From contig JAAXUL010000498.1 in NCBI GenBank assembly GCA_013336035.1, forward strand, positions 1-6,246: a DNA stretch of 6,246 nt. Reading direction: 5' to 3'. Of the stretch, positions 1 through 6,010 are shown one piece after another. The notes below the pieces were generated by a model. The model was not told where the DNA came from. It ran no database searches and was given only the letters and a program-made list of their open reading frames with translations. The stretch's first letter is position 1, and every line of letters starts with the position of its first letter. This DNA is from Chloroflexales bacterium (GTDB lineage Bacteria; Chloroflexota; Chloroflexia; Chloroflexales; Chloroflexaceae). The position numbers were made by a program, and so were the translations under genes.

Positions 1-123
1 GGCGAGCCGATACGCCCCGTGCGCCCGCTGGCGCCCCTGGCGATCGTCGGCACGGTGATCGGGGTGATCCTGCTGCTGATCGCCGTCCTGATCGTGGCCG
101 TGGCGATCATGAATCTGGCCTGA
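1..123 (+). CDS. C-terminal end of a membrane-anchored protein (partial, 5' end outside window)
   Basis: The frame starting at base 1 is open for 40 codons and ends at TGA 121-123. Nearly every third codon position is G or C, which fits real coding sequence in this genome. The visible residues begin with a short Pro/Arg-rich stretch (GEPIRPVRPLAPL) and continue into about 25 almost uninterrupted hydrophobic residues (Ile, Val, Leu, Ala, Gly), then MNLA and the stop. This is a transmembrane helix at the extreme C terminus, so the protein is either tail-anchored or ends in its last membrane span. The basic Pro/Arg segment just before the helix would sit on the cytoplasmic side by the positive-inside rule. 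Too little is visible to name a family. It converges on the SWIM gene with 23 bases between the two stop codons. Confidence 0.75.
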   Translation, partial: GEPIRPVRPLAPLAIVGTVIGVILLLIAVLIVAVAIMNLA

Positions 124-130
124 GGGCCAG
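115..130. terminator. Small perfect hairpin at the convergent gene ends (weak terminator candidate)
   Basis: CTGGCC (115-120) pairs exactly with GGCCAG (125-130) around a four-base TGAG loop that contains the stop codon of the left gene. The hairpin lies between two convergent genes, so it could serve both directions. Neither side has a run of T residues, so it is not a canonical intrinsic terminator, and a 6-bp GC stem can arise by chance in such GC-rich DNA. Confidence 0.2.
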
Positions 131-146
131 GGCTAGGGCCACTTCC

Positions 147-1010
147 TCAGCGCCCCTCGCCGGCGAACAGCTGCTCCAGGGCCGCGCGCGTGATCGCGCG
201 GTAGGCGGCGCGCAGATCCTCGGCGACGCCGGCGGGCGGGTCGCCGAAGCGCCGCAGGAGGGCCGCCTCTAGCTCGGGGGCGGCGACGTGGGGGGCGATC
301 TGCGCCAGCTCGGCGCCGATCTCGTCGTAGGTCGCCAGCAGGTCGGCCAGCGCGGGCGCCTGCTCCACAGACGGCGAGGGTGCGGCGGCGCCCACATCGG
401 CGGCGCTGTCGGCGCGGCGCGCGCGCAGGGCCTCAATGATCTGGGCCTTGCTCCGCCCGCGCAGCTCGAAGAGCAGGAACGGATCCTCGTCGAAGCGCTC
501 GCCGAGCAGGTAGTGGACCGCGGCGATGTGCTTGCAGGGGTTCGCCGAGTCGGGGCACGAGCACTTCGTGCTGAGGTCGCCGGCGCTACGCGGGAAGAGC
601 GGCACCCGCGCGGCCGCGAAGGCCTCCTCGATCGCCTGGGGCATCTCGCCGGCCAGGAGCTTCGCGGCGAAGATGGCCTGCTCGGCCATGGCGTCGATGG
701 CCAGGGCCCACTGCTTATCATCCAGGCGGGCCACGCCGATCGTCACGCTGTAGGGCGTCGGGCGCGAGCCCTGGACCTTCGCGGCCACCTGGCCGGGCTT
801 GATGTCGATGCTCAGCACGGCGCCGCCGCGGGCGTAGGTGCGCCCGCGGGTGAGCCGGCTGCCGTAGCCGAAGCCCTCGAGCGCGCTGATCCAGCGCTTG
901 CCCCACCACGACTCGCCGAAGTCGCCGCGCCTGTTCTTCGCCTTAATGCCATCGGCGGGCAGGCGCGGGCGATACTCGGGCCACTCGTCATCGTAGCCTC
1001 GTCGGGGCAT
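147..1010 (-). CDS. SWIM zinc-finger protein, partner of the upstream SNF2 ATPase
   Basis: This 287-residue protein carries a SWIM zinc finger: Cys150-x-Cys152-Pro-Asp, then Cys159-x-His161 (CSCPDSANPCKHIAAVHY), which matches the CxCx(n)CxH metal-ligand pattern. The N-terminal half has the conserved body of bacterial SWIM proteins: FGESWWGKRWI near residue 36, RLTRGRTYARGG near 52-63, and a beta-rich PGQVAAKVQGS segment near 72-82. The last 85 residues are Ala/Leu-rich and probably helical, after a Pro/Ser/Ala linker near 208-220. SWIM domains are known to bind DNA or protein and, in bacteria, recur next to or fused with SWI2/SNF2 ATPases, as seen here. I prefer the ATG at 1010: it is 6 bases from a perfect AGGAGG, while the in-frame GTG at 1013 is only 3 away. 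The gap from the SNF2 stop is 12 bases, so translational coupling is likely. The biological role is unknown, and nucleic-acid targeting for the ATPase is an inference. Confidence 0.9.
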   Translation of the reverse strand: MPRRGYDDEWPEYRPRLPADGIKAKNRRGDFGESWWGKRWISALEGFGYGSRLTRGRTYARGGAVLSIDIKPGQVAAKVQGSRPTPYSVTIGVARLDDKQWALAIDAMAEQAIFAAKLLAGEMPQAIEEAFAAARVPLFPRSAGDLSTKCSCPDSANPCKHIAAVHYLLGERFDEDPFLLFELRGRSKAQIIEALRARRADSAADVGAAAPSPSVEQAPALADLLATYDEIGAELAQIAPHVAAPELEAALLRRFGDPPAGVAEDLRAAYRAITRAALEQLFAGEGR

Positions 1011-1016
1011 CACGCT

Positions 1017-1022
1017 CCTCCT
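1017..1022 (-). promoter_or_regulatory. Shine-Dalgarno site of the SWIM gene, abutting the SNF2 stop codon
   Basis: On the minus strand the order is TAG (SNF2 stop, 1025-1023), AGGAGG (1022-1017), AGC, GTG, ATG. The AGGAGG is the full anti-Shine-Dalgarno match, and its 6-base distance to the ATG at 1010 decides the start codon. Its position directly behind the stop of the upstream gene means ribosomes finishing SNF2 are placed to reinitiate on the SWIM gene. Confidence 0.8.
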
Positions 1023-4000
1023 CTAGTCGCTAATCTCGGCGTGGCGCAGGGCCACCAGCTCGCGCAGCCGGTCGGTGCTCAGCTCGGTCAGCCAGCCCTC
1101 GCCCGCGCCCAGCACCTGCGCGGCCAGGGCGCGCTTGCCCTCGATCATAGCGTCGATCTGCTCCTCCAGGGTGCCGCCGCAGACGAACTTGTGCACCTGC
1201 ACGCGCTGCGCCTGGCCGATGCGGAAGGCCCGGTCGGTGGCCTGGTCCTCCACGGCCGGGTTCCACCAGCGGTCGAAGTGGAAGACGTGGTTGGCCCGCG
1301 TCAGGTTCAGGCCCACCCCGCCGGCCTTGAGCGAGAGGATGAACAGGCTCGGCCCGCCGTCGGCCTGGAACTGGCGCACCATGGCGTCGCGCTGCTTCGC
1401 CGGCGTGCCGCCGTGGAGAAAGAGCGCCTCGCTGGAGAGCCGCTCGGCCAGGTGGGCCTGGAGCAGCGCGCCCATCGCGGCAAACTGGGTGAAGATCAGC
1501 GCACGGTCGCCCGCGGCGAGCAGCTCCTCGAGCATCTCGTCGAGGCGGGTCAGCTTGCCTGAGCGGCCCTCTAGGGCCGAGCCATCCTGGAGGAAGTTGG
1601 CCGGGTGGTTGCAGATCTGCTTGAGCCGGGTCAGCATCGCCAGCACGAGGCCGCGCCGCCTGGTCGCCTCGCCCTCCTCCTCAGCCCCCGTGATCTCTGC
1701 CAGGGCGTCGCGCACCGTCGCCTCGTAGAGCGTGGCCTGCTCCTTGGTGAGCGGCACAAAGACCTTCATCTCGTGCTTGTCGGGCAGATCGCTGATGATC
1801 GTCCGGTCGGTCTTGAGCCGCCGCAGCACAAAGGGCGCGGTGAGCCGGCGCAGGCGCTCGGCGGCCTCGGCATCGCCAGCGCGCTCGATCGGGCGGGCGA
1901 AGCTGCGGCGAAACTCGGCCTCGCCGCCCAGGTAGCCCGGGTTGAGGAAGGCCATAATGCTCCACAGCTCGGTCAGACGGTTCTCGACGGGCGTGCCGGT
2001 GAGGGCCACACGGGCCTGGGCGCGCAGGGCCCGCGCCGCCTGGGCCTGGCGCGTCTCGCTGTTCTTGATGTTCTGGGCCTCGTCGAGCACGACGGCGCGC
2101 CACGCGATCGGCTCGAGCGCCTCGCAGTCGCGGGCGAGCAGCGGGTAGCTGGTGAGCACCACATCGTGCGCGGTCGCGGCAAGGGCCTCGCCGCGTAGGC
2201 GCTCGGCACCCTGATGGACGTAGACGCGCAGCGTGGGCGCGAAGCGTGCCAGCTCGCGCTGCCAGTTGCCGACGACTGAGGTCGGGCAAACCAGCAGGGT
2301 CGGGCCGGCCTCGGGGGCCTGCGCGACCTCGTGCAGGAGCAGGGCGATAGTCTGCGGGCTCTTGCCAAGGCCCATGTCGTCGGCCAGGCAGGCGCCCAGG
2401 CCGACGCGGCGCATAAAGGCGAGCCAGGCCAGCCCGCGCCGCTGATAAGGCCGCAGCTGGCCCACGAAGCCCGCCGGCTGGGCCAGATCTTCCATCTTCC
2501 GGCCATCCGACAGGTCGCGCAGCAGCTCGCCGAGGGCGCCCTCGGCCTGCATTCCGGCGTAGGCGACGCCGCCGGGGAGGGCCGGCTCGGCGCCGCCGAG
2601 ACCCAGGCGCAGAGCCTCGCTCATCGGCATCTCGCCGCCGCGCTGGAAGAGAGCCATCGCCCGCTGCATCTGATCGGGGTCAAGGGCGACCCACTGGCCG
2701 CGCACGCGCACCAGGGGCTGCTTGAGGGCTACCAGCCGCTCAAACTCGGCCAGGTCGATCGGCTGGTCGCCGACGCTGAGCTCCCAGCTGAAGCGGATCA
2801 TGCTCGCGAAGCTGAGGCGGCCCGGGCCGTCGCTGCGCTTCGTCTTGCGCGCGCCGGCGCGGAGGCGCGCCCGGAGCTGGCCCGCGCCACGCCACCAGGC
2901 CGGCACGAGCACGCCGAAGCCGCTCTGCTCGAGCAGGGGCGCGGCCTCTTTGAGGAAAGCGAAGGCCTCGTCTGCGCTGAGCGCGGCCTGGTCGGGGGCT
3001 TTGCCGCGCAGGCTGCGCTCGATAGGCGGGCAGAGCCGCGCCGCGAAGCCGAGCCCGCGCAGCATGCGCTCCTGCGGGTGCGCGAAGCGGCGGTCGAGGT
3101 AGCTAAAGAGCTGGCCGCGCTCGCGCCAGATCTGCGTGGCCGGCACTAGCAGGCTGGGGTCGTCGGTGGCCTGAAGCAGGTAGCTGAGGGCCCAGGGGGC
3201 GCGCTCGTCGGCGGGGGCCTCCAGGCGGAAGGTGATGCGGAAGCTCTCGTCGCCCGCGACGTGCTCCTGGCCGGCCCAGGCCTGCCAGGCGACGTAGAGC
3301 CCGTCGGCAGGGCGGCCCTGAAGCACAAGCGCCGGGTCGGGGCCAAGCAGGGCGGCCAGCCAGGCGCCGCCCGGGGTCGCGCCGGGCTGGCGCCAGCGGG
3401 CGATCTTCTCGGCCGTGGCCTGATCCGCGGCGGCGAGAGTGCGGGCTAGGGCGTCGGACGCCGCCGCGAGGAAGGCGTCGACTAGGGCACGCGGCGCGGG
3501 CGCGGCGGCCGGGTCGTCGGTCACGGCGCGGCAGAGCGGCGGCAGTGCGCGGGCGAGGGCCGCGAGCTTGCGCACTGTGTCGGGGGCGGGTCGTGGCTGC
3601 CAGGCGGCGCGCAGACGCTGGCCCTCGCGCACGAGGGCGGGGAGGATCTGCTGGCCGGCGACCAGCTCGAGCGCCAGCAGGGAGGCGGTGCGCCAGGCCC
3701 GCAGGTCGGAGCCCGCGTCGCGCTGCTCGCCCAGGGCGAGCAGGGCCTCGATGGCCTGCCCCGGCTCCAGCAGCAGGCCGCGCACGCGCCACGGCGCCAG
3801 GGCCGGGGCACCGGCGGGCAGCTCGGCGCCGGCGGCACGCTGCTCGCGCAGGGGCAGGGGAGCGCCGCCGGCCGAGGGCAGCCAGATGGTCAGATCGCGC
3901 TCGAGCGGGATGGTCGAGCTGGAGGGCAGCGCGGCCAGCCGTTCGTGCAGCGCGTCGGCCGCAAGCTGGGACGGGTGCGCCGGCACCTGGGCCTGGCGGC

Positions 4001-4088
4001 CTCGGCGCGCGCTGCGGGTCGCCGCCTCGCCCCAGAGAAAGAAGCGCGCCGTCGTGGGCAGCCATGTACCGTGGAGAACTGGGATCAT
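1023..4088 (-). CDS. SNF2/HepA-family DEAQ-box ATPase (helicase-like DNA translocase) with DUF3670-type N-terminal region
   Basis: This 1021-residue superfamily 2 SNF2-type ATPase should translocate on double-stranded DNA to remodel protein-DNA complexes. In order, it has a start typical of the bacterial family (MIPVLHGTWLP...FFLWGE, residues 1-21) and a variable Ala/Arg-rich region. Next, near 370-490, comes a segment resembling the SNF2-associated DUF3670 domain (AFLKEAAPLLEQSGFGVLVPAWW; LSFASMIRFSWELSVGD). The ATPase core follows: Q motif LRPYQRRG near 545; Walker A DDMGLGKS with Lys576; Walker B LDEAQ 668-672; motif III TGTPVENRLTELW from 697; motif IV LIFTQF near 864; HGG near 892; motif V SLKAGGVGLNL near 919; motif VI DRAFRIGQ near 952-959 with the arginine finger. 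All catalytic motifs are intact. Walker A has Ser where SNF2 proteins usually have Thr, which should still work. An in-frame ATG at 4220 would add 44 residues, but it lies inside a -10-like TATGAT, and family proteins begin at the ATG chosen here. No strong Shine-Dalgarno is visible. It is the first gene of an operon with the SWIM gene. Confidence 0.95.
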   Translation of the reverse strand: MIPVLHGTWLPTTARFFLWGEAATRSARRGRQAQVPAHPSQLAADALHERLAALPSSSTIPLERDLTIWLPSAGGAPLPLREQRAAGAELPAGAPALAPWRVRGLLLEPGQAIEALLALGEQRDAGSDLRAWRTASLLALELVAGQQILPALVREGQRLRAAWQPRPAPDTVRKLAALARALPPLCRAVTDDPAAAPAPRALVDAFLAAASDALARTLAAADQATAEKIARWRQPGATPGGAWLAALLGPDPALVLQGRPADGLYVAWQAWAGQEHVAGDESFRITFRLEAPADERAPWALSYLLQATDDPSLLVPATQIWRERGQLFSYLDRRFAHPQERMLRGLGFAARLCPPIERSLRGKAPDQAALSADEAFAFLKEAAPLLEQSGFGVLVPAWWRGAGQLRARLRAGARKTKRSDGPGRLSFASMIRFSWELSVGDQPIDLAEFERLVALKQPLVRVRGQWVALDPDQMQRAMALFQRGGEMPMSEALRLGLGGAEPALPGGVAYAGMQAEGALGELLRDLSDGRKMEDLAQPAGFVGQLRPYQRRGLAWLAFMRRVGLGACLADDMGLGKSPQTIALLLHEVAQAPEAGPTLLVCPTSVVGNWQRELARFAPTLRVYVHQGAERLRGEALAATAHDVVLTSYPLLARDCEALEPIAWRAVVLDEAQNIKNSETRQAQAARALRAQARVALTGTPVENRLTELWSIMAFLNPGYLGGEAEFRRSFARPIERAGDAEAAERLRRLTAPFVLRRLKTDRTIISDLPDKHEMKVFVPLTKEQATLYEATVRDALAEITGAEEEGEATRRRGLVLAMLTRLKQICNHPANFLQDGSALEGRSGKLTRLDEMLEELLAAGDRALIFTQFAAMGALLQAHLAERLSSEALFLHGGTPAKQRDAMVRQFQADGGPSLFILSLKAGGVGLNLTRANHVFHFDRWWNPAVEDQATDRAFRIGQAQRVQVHKFVCGGTLEEQIDAMIEGKRALAAQVLGAGEGWLTELSTDRLRELVALRHAEISD

Positions 4089-4215
4089 GCGCGTTGCCTG
4101 TCGCCGTTGCCACAGGGTCGCCGCCGGCACAGCACGGGGCAACCACATGCTTGAGAGGGCGCTGATGGGCGCGCGCCGCACCAGCTTCGCCCGCCTGACC
4201 AGGGCTGTTGCATAT

Positions 4216-4221
4216 ATCATA
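4216..4221 (-). promoter_or_regulatory. Candidate -10 element of the SNF2-SWIM operon promoter
   Basis: Reading the minus strand, TATGAT (4221-4216) sits in a short AT-rich patch (TATGATATATGC) that stands out from the GC-rich surroundings. Transcription from it would start near 4209 and give a leader of about 120 bases before the ATG at 4088. No good TTGACA-like -35 is present 16-18 bases upstream (TAGGCC or its neighbours) and there is no extended TG, so it may depend on an activator or another sigma factor. If it is real, the longer reading frame from 4220 cannot be translated. Confidence 0.4.
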
Positions 4222-4350
4222 CGCGAAACTGGCGCCCAGGCCTACAGCGCCCCCGTGCTGGCTTGCTGCACATGCTGGCAGAGGCGCCGCCGGAGGCGCG
4301 CCAGGGAGACCGGAATGACCATTCTAGTAGGCCACGCGCGACCAGAGGCA
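4222..4350. other. Divergent intergenic spacer with no recognised gene
   Basis: This stretch lies between the two candidate divergent promoters. I see no reading frame with a plausible ribosome-binding site, no RNA gene and no strong terminator. It contains only a small GC-rich inverted arrangement (GCGCC/GGCGC around 4284-4299), weak enough to be chance. With the leaders on either side, the gene-free divergent region spans 4089-4488. Confidence 0.5.
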
Positions 4351-4364
4351 GCGTTGCCGATATT
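4351..4364 (+). repeat. 14-bp direct repeat, copy 1 (upstream of the -35)
   Basis: GCGTTGCCGATATT occurs here and again, without mismatch, at 4398-4411. This copy ends 3 bases before the TTGACG -35 hexamer. The two copies are 47 bases apart start to start and bracket the promoter, as sites for a repressor or activator would. The match is exactly 14 bases and stops at both ends in both copies. Confidence 0.7.
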
Positions 4365-4367
4365 GTG

Positions 4368-4396
4368 TTGACGCTGGCGCCCATCCGTGCTATCCT
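4368..4396 (+). promoter_or_regulatory. Sigma-70-type promoter for the DUF3224-MBL genes
   Basis: TTGACG (4368-4373) matches the -35 consensus at five of six positions, and TATCCT (4391-4396) matches the -10 at four of six. The 17-base spacer is optimal. Transcription should start near 4403, giving a leader of about 85 bases before the ATG at 4489. The promoter faces the DUF3224 gene and lies between two identical 14-base repeats. The -10 also lies within one arm of an inverted repeat, so binding there would compete directly with RNA polymerase. Confidence 0.65.
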
Positions 4397-4420
4397 GGCG
4401 TTGCCGATATTTTGGATAGC
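4389..4420. repeat. Inverted repeat overlapping the -10 and transcription start
   Basis: GCTATCC (4389-4395) and GGATAGC (4414-4420) are perfect reverse complements separated by 18 bases. The left arm covers most of the -10 hexamer, and the spacer contains the second copy of the 14-base direct repeat and the predicted start site. This could be an operator for a dimeric regulator. As an RNA hairpin it would be weak, because the left arm lies upstream of the predicted start and would not be transcribed. Confidence 0.45.
4398..4411 (+). repeat. 14-bp direct repeat, copy 2 (over the transcription start)
   Basis: This is an exact second copy of GCGTTGCCGATATT, beginning 2 bases after the -10 hexamer and covering the predicted start near 4403. 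A protein bound here would block initiation. With the copy upstream of the -35 it forms a pair that could support cooperative binding or looping. The 47-base separation is about 4.5 helical turns, so the two sites would lie on roughly opposite faces unless the DNA bends. Confidence 0.7.
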
Positions 4421-4488
4421 TCTTCTTGCTCCGGGTGCCCCTCCTCCAGCCACGCAGCGCGGCACGCCGGTCCGTCACGGAGTCGCCA

Positions 4489-4893
4489 ATGGCCCTCCAC
4501 GCGCGCGGGACGTTCGAGGTCCAGCTCACCCCGCAGGCTCTGGCTCACGCCGATGCCGATGCCACCCTCGGTCGGCAGTCCATCGACAAGCAGTTCCAGG
4601 GCGACCTCGCGGGCACCAGCCAGGGCGAGATGCTGAGCGCCCGGACAGCAGTCGAGGGTTCGGCCGGCTACGTCGCCATCGAGCGGGTCACCGGCACGCT
4701 CCACGGCCGTCAGGGCAGCTTCGTCCTTCAGCACAGCGGCACGGTGACCCGTGGCGCGCAGCAGTTGACGATTAGCGTAGTGCTGGACTCAGGCACCGGC
4801 GATCTGGCGGGGCTGAGCGGCACGATGACGCTGCGGATCGCCGACGGCGTCCACGCCTACGACCTCGCCTACACCCTGCCCGACGCGGCGTAA
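4489..4893 (+). CDS. DUF3224 domain protein (small beta-barrel protein, function unknown)
   Basis: This 134-residue protein matches the DUF3224 family along nearly its whole length. Recognisable family blocks are the start ARGTFEV (5-11), IDKQFQGDLAGTSQGEML (32-49), AGYVAIERVTGTLHGRQGSFVLQHSGT (59-85), LDSGTGDLAGLSGTM (99-113) and the end DGVHAYDLAYTL. Members are about 130-150 residues and are thought to fold as an allene-oxide-cyclase-like beta barrel; no reaction is established. There is no signal peptide or membrane segment, so it should be cytoplasmic. I chose the ATG at 4489 because GGAG (4479-4482) lies 6 bases upstream and the family homology starts at once. A TTG at 4426 would add 21 residues unlike the family. 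It is the first gene behind the repeat-flanked promoter and probably shares a transcript with the hydrolase 55 bases downstream. Confidence 0.88.
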   Translation: MALHARGTFEVQLTPQALAHADADATLGRQSIDKQFQGDLAGTSQGEMLSARTAVEGSAGYVAIERVTGTLHGRQGSFVLQHSGTVTRGAQQLTISVVLDSGTGDLAGLSGTMTLRIADGVHAYDLAYTLPDAA

Positions 4894-4948
4894 CCCTGGT
4901 CGCCAAAAGTTGTTACAGACGCCCGGTCAGCGGTACAAGGGATGCGCT

Positions 4949-5914
4949 ATGCACATCGACTGGCTGCACTTCTATGCACGCATCTACCCCAGCGCGAACA
5001 TGGTGCTGCTCCGCGGACGCCGCCCGGTGCTCTTCGATACTGGCTTCGGCAGCGACTTCGCCGCGACCGAGCAGCTCCTCCGCGACGCGGGCGTGGCCCC
5101 CGACGACCTCACGCTGGTCGTCAACAGCCACTACCACGGCGACCACAGCGGCGGCAATCACAGCTTCCAGCGGCGCTACGGACTGCCCATCGCCGCCCAT
5201 GCCGCCGAGGCCCGCCTGATCAACGCCCGCGACCCCCGCGCCTGCAGCGCGGAGTGGCTCGACCAGCCCATCGAGGCCTACAGCATCGGCCGCGCGCTCG
5301 AGGACGGCGAGGAGATCGACCTCGGCGAGCGTCGCCTGCGCGTCGTGCACACCCCAGGGCACAGCGAGGGCCACCTCTGCCTGTATGCGCCCGCGGAGGG
5401 GGTGCTGCTCGCCGGCGACGCCGTCCACGCCGACGACGTGGCCTGGATCAACCTCTTTACCGAGGGGGCTGCGCCGCTCGAGCGGGCCGAGGCCAGCCTG
5501 CGGCGGCTGGCCGCGCTCGATGTGCGCTGGATGTGCTCGGGCCACGGCCCGCCGACCGCCAATCCCGCCGCCGCCATTGCCGCGGCCCTGGCCCGCTACG
5601 AGCGCTGGCGCAGCGACCCGCAGCGCCTGGCCTGGCACGCCTGCAAGCGCATTTTCACCTACCATCTCATGCTGGTGAACGGGATGCCGCGGGCGCAGGT
5701 CGGGCCGTATCTGGTCGGCTGCCCCTGGTTCATCGCCTACAGCAGCGGGGTCTTCGAGCGCGCGCCGGCCGATTTCGTCGAGCCGTTCCTGGCCGAGCTT
5801 GAGCGGGCCGGGGCGGCCGCTGAGCGCGACGGCAGGCTGGTCGCGCTAACACCGTATAACCCGCCCGCCCCCGGCTGGCCGCCTGGGCCGGGCCGCGTCC
5901 GCGCGTGGGGGTGA
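4949..5914 (+). CDS. Metallo-beta-lactamase-fold hydrolase (glyoxalase II-like)
   Basis: This 321-residue MBL-fold enzyme has all metal ligands for a two-zinc centre: His61-x-His63-x-Asp65-His66 (SHYHGDHSGG), His138 in HTPGHSEGH, Asp157 in LLAGDAVH and His199 in CSGHGPP. The early DTGFGSD (30-36) is the usual beta-strand turn before the metal motif. Residues from about 205 to 300 form a helical C-terminal region (ARYERWRSDPQRLAWHACKRIFTYHLMLVNG) like that of many hydrolases annotated as glyoxalase II-type. The tail is Pro/Gly-rich. The substrate cannot be read from sequence; a thioester, lactone or phosphoester are all possible. There is no signal peptide, so it is probably cytoplasmic. The start at 4949 is preceded by AAGGGA (4937-4942) at 6 bases; an in-frame TTG at 4910 has no such site. 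The 55-base gap after the DUF3224 gene has no good promoter, which suggests co-transcription. Confidence 0.92.
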   Translation: MHIDWLHFYARIYPSANMVLLRGRRPVLFDTGFGSDFAATEQLLRDAGVAPDDLTLVVNSHYHGDHSGGNHSFQRRYGLPIAAHAAEARLINARDPRACSAEWLDQPIEAYSIGRALEDGEEIDLGERRLRVVHTPGHSEGHLCLYAPAEGVLLAGDAVHADDVAWINLFTEGAAPLERAEASLRRLAALDVRWMCSGHGPPTANPAAAIAAALARYERWRSDPQRLAWHACKRIFTYHLMLVNGMPRAQVGPYLVGCPWFIAYSSGVFERAPADFVEPFLAELERAGAAAERDGRLVALTPYNPPAPGWPPGPGRVRAWG

Positions 5915-5939
5915 GCATACCGGTCAGCCGATTCGTGTA

Positions 5940-6007
5940 GTGGGGCCCTAAACAAGCGGCGCTGGGTAGCGCTCGCCCTGGATGGGAGTCTCGAGAGGAA
6001 GCCCCAC
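5940..6007 (+). repeat. Long-range stem enclosing a strong internal hairpin downstream of the MBL gene
   Basis: GTGGGGC (5940-5946) pairs perfectly with GCCCCAC (6001-6007). Inside lies a second stem in which GCG-GCGCT (5956-5963) pairs with AGCGC-T-CGC (5968-5976) around a GGGT loop, 8 base pairs with one bulged T. An alternative pairing uses the right arm locally: CCACC (6004-6008) with GGTGG (6015-6019) around CCAAGC. The block begins 26 bases after the hydrolase stop. It could be the 5' part of a longer structured RNA, the folded end of an IS200/IS605-like element (the segment after 5998 resembles such ends), or an unusual 3' structure of the hydrolase mRNA. No T-run follows, so an intrinsic terminator is unlikely. 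Confidence 0.45.
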
Positions 6008-6010
6008 CCC

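Noticed and set aside
288..1562. Plus-strand 424-codon open frame
   Set aside because: It is antisense to the SWIM and SNF2 genes, crosses the boundary between them, and its translation is a low-complexity Arg/Ala/Gly/Leu mix typical of shadow frames in GC-rich DNA.
1023..4088. DISARM-type or other known defence system based on the SNF2 ATPase
   Set aside because: None of the partner genes (methylase, DUF1998, phospholipase D-like) is present, and the SWIM partner fits the common stand-alone SNF2-SWIM pair.
3439..4371. Plus-strand 310-codon open frame running into the intergenic region
   Set aside because: It is antisense to the SNF2 N-terminal region and very rich in Arg, Ala and Ser, with no recognisable domain. 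It would also run over the candidate promoters and the first direct repeat.
4913..5665. Minus-strand 250-codon frame opposite the hydrolase
   Set aside because: It is a mirror frame of the hydrolase with Gly/Ala/Val-rich composition and no domain.
4942..5802. Plus-strand 286-codon frame overlapping the hydrolase, starting at an ATG 7 bases before the chosen start
   Set aside because: The product is Arg/Ala/Pro-rich and lacks any motif, while the overlapping frame encodes a complete metallo-beta-lactamase active site with family-like sequence throughout.
4923..5928. Nine-base direct repeat CCGGTCAGC flanking the hydrolase gene (4923-4931 and 5920-5928)
   Set aside because: It is too short to count in GC-rich DNA, has no associated terminal inverted repeats, and the gene matches its neighbours in codon bias.
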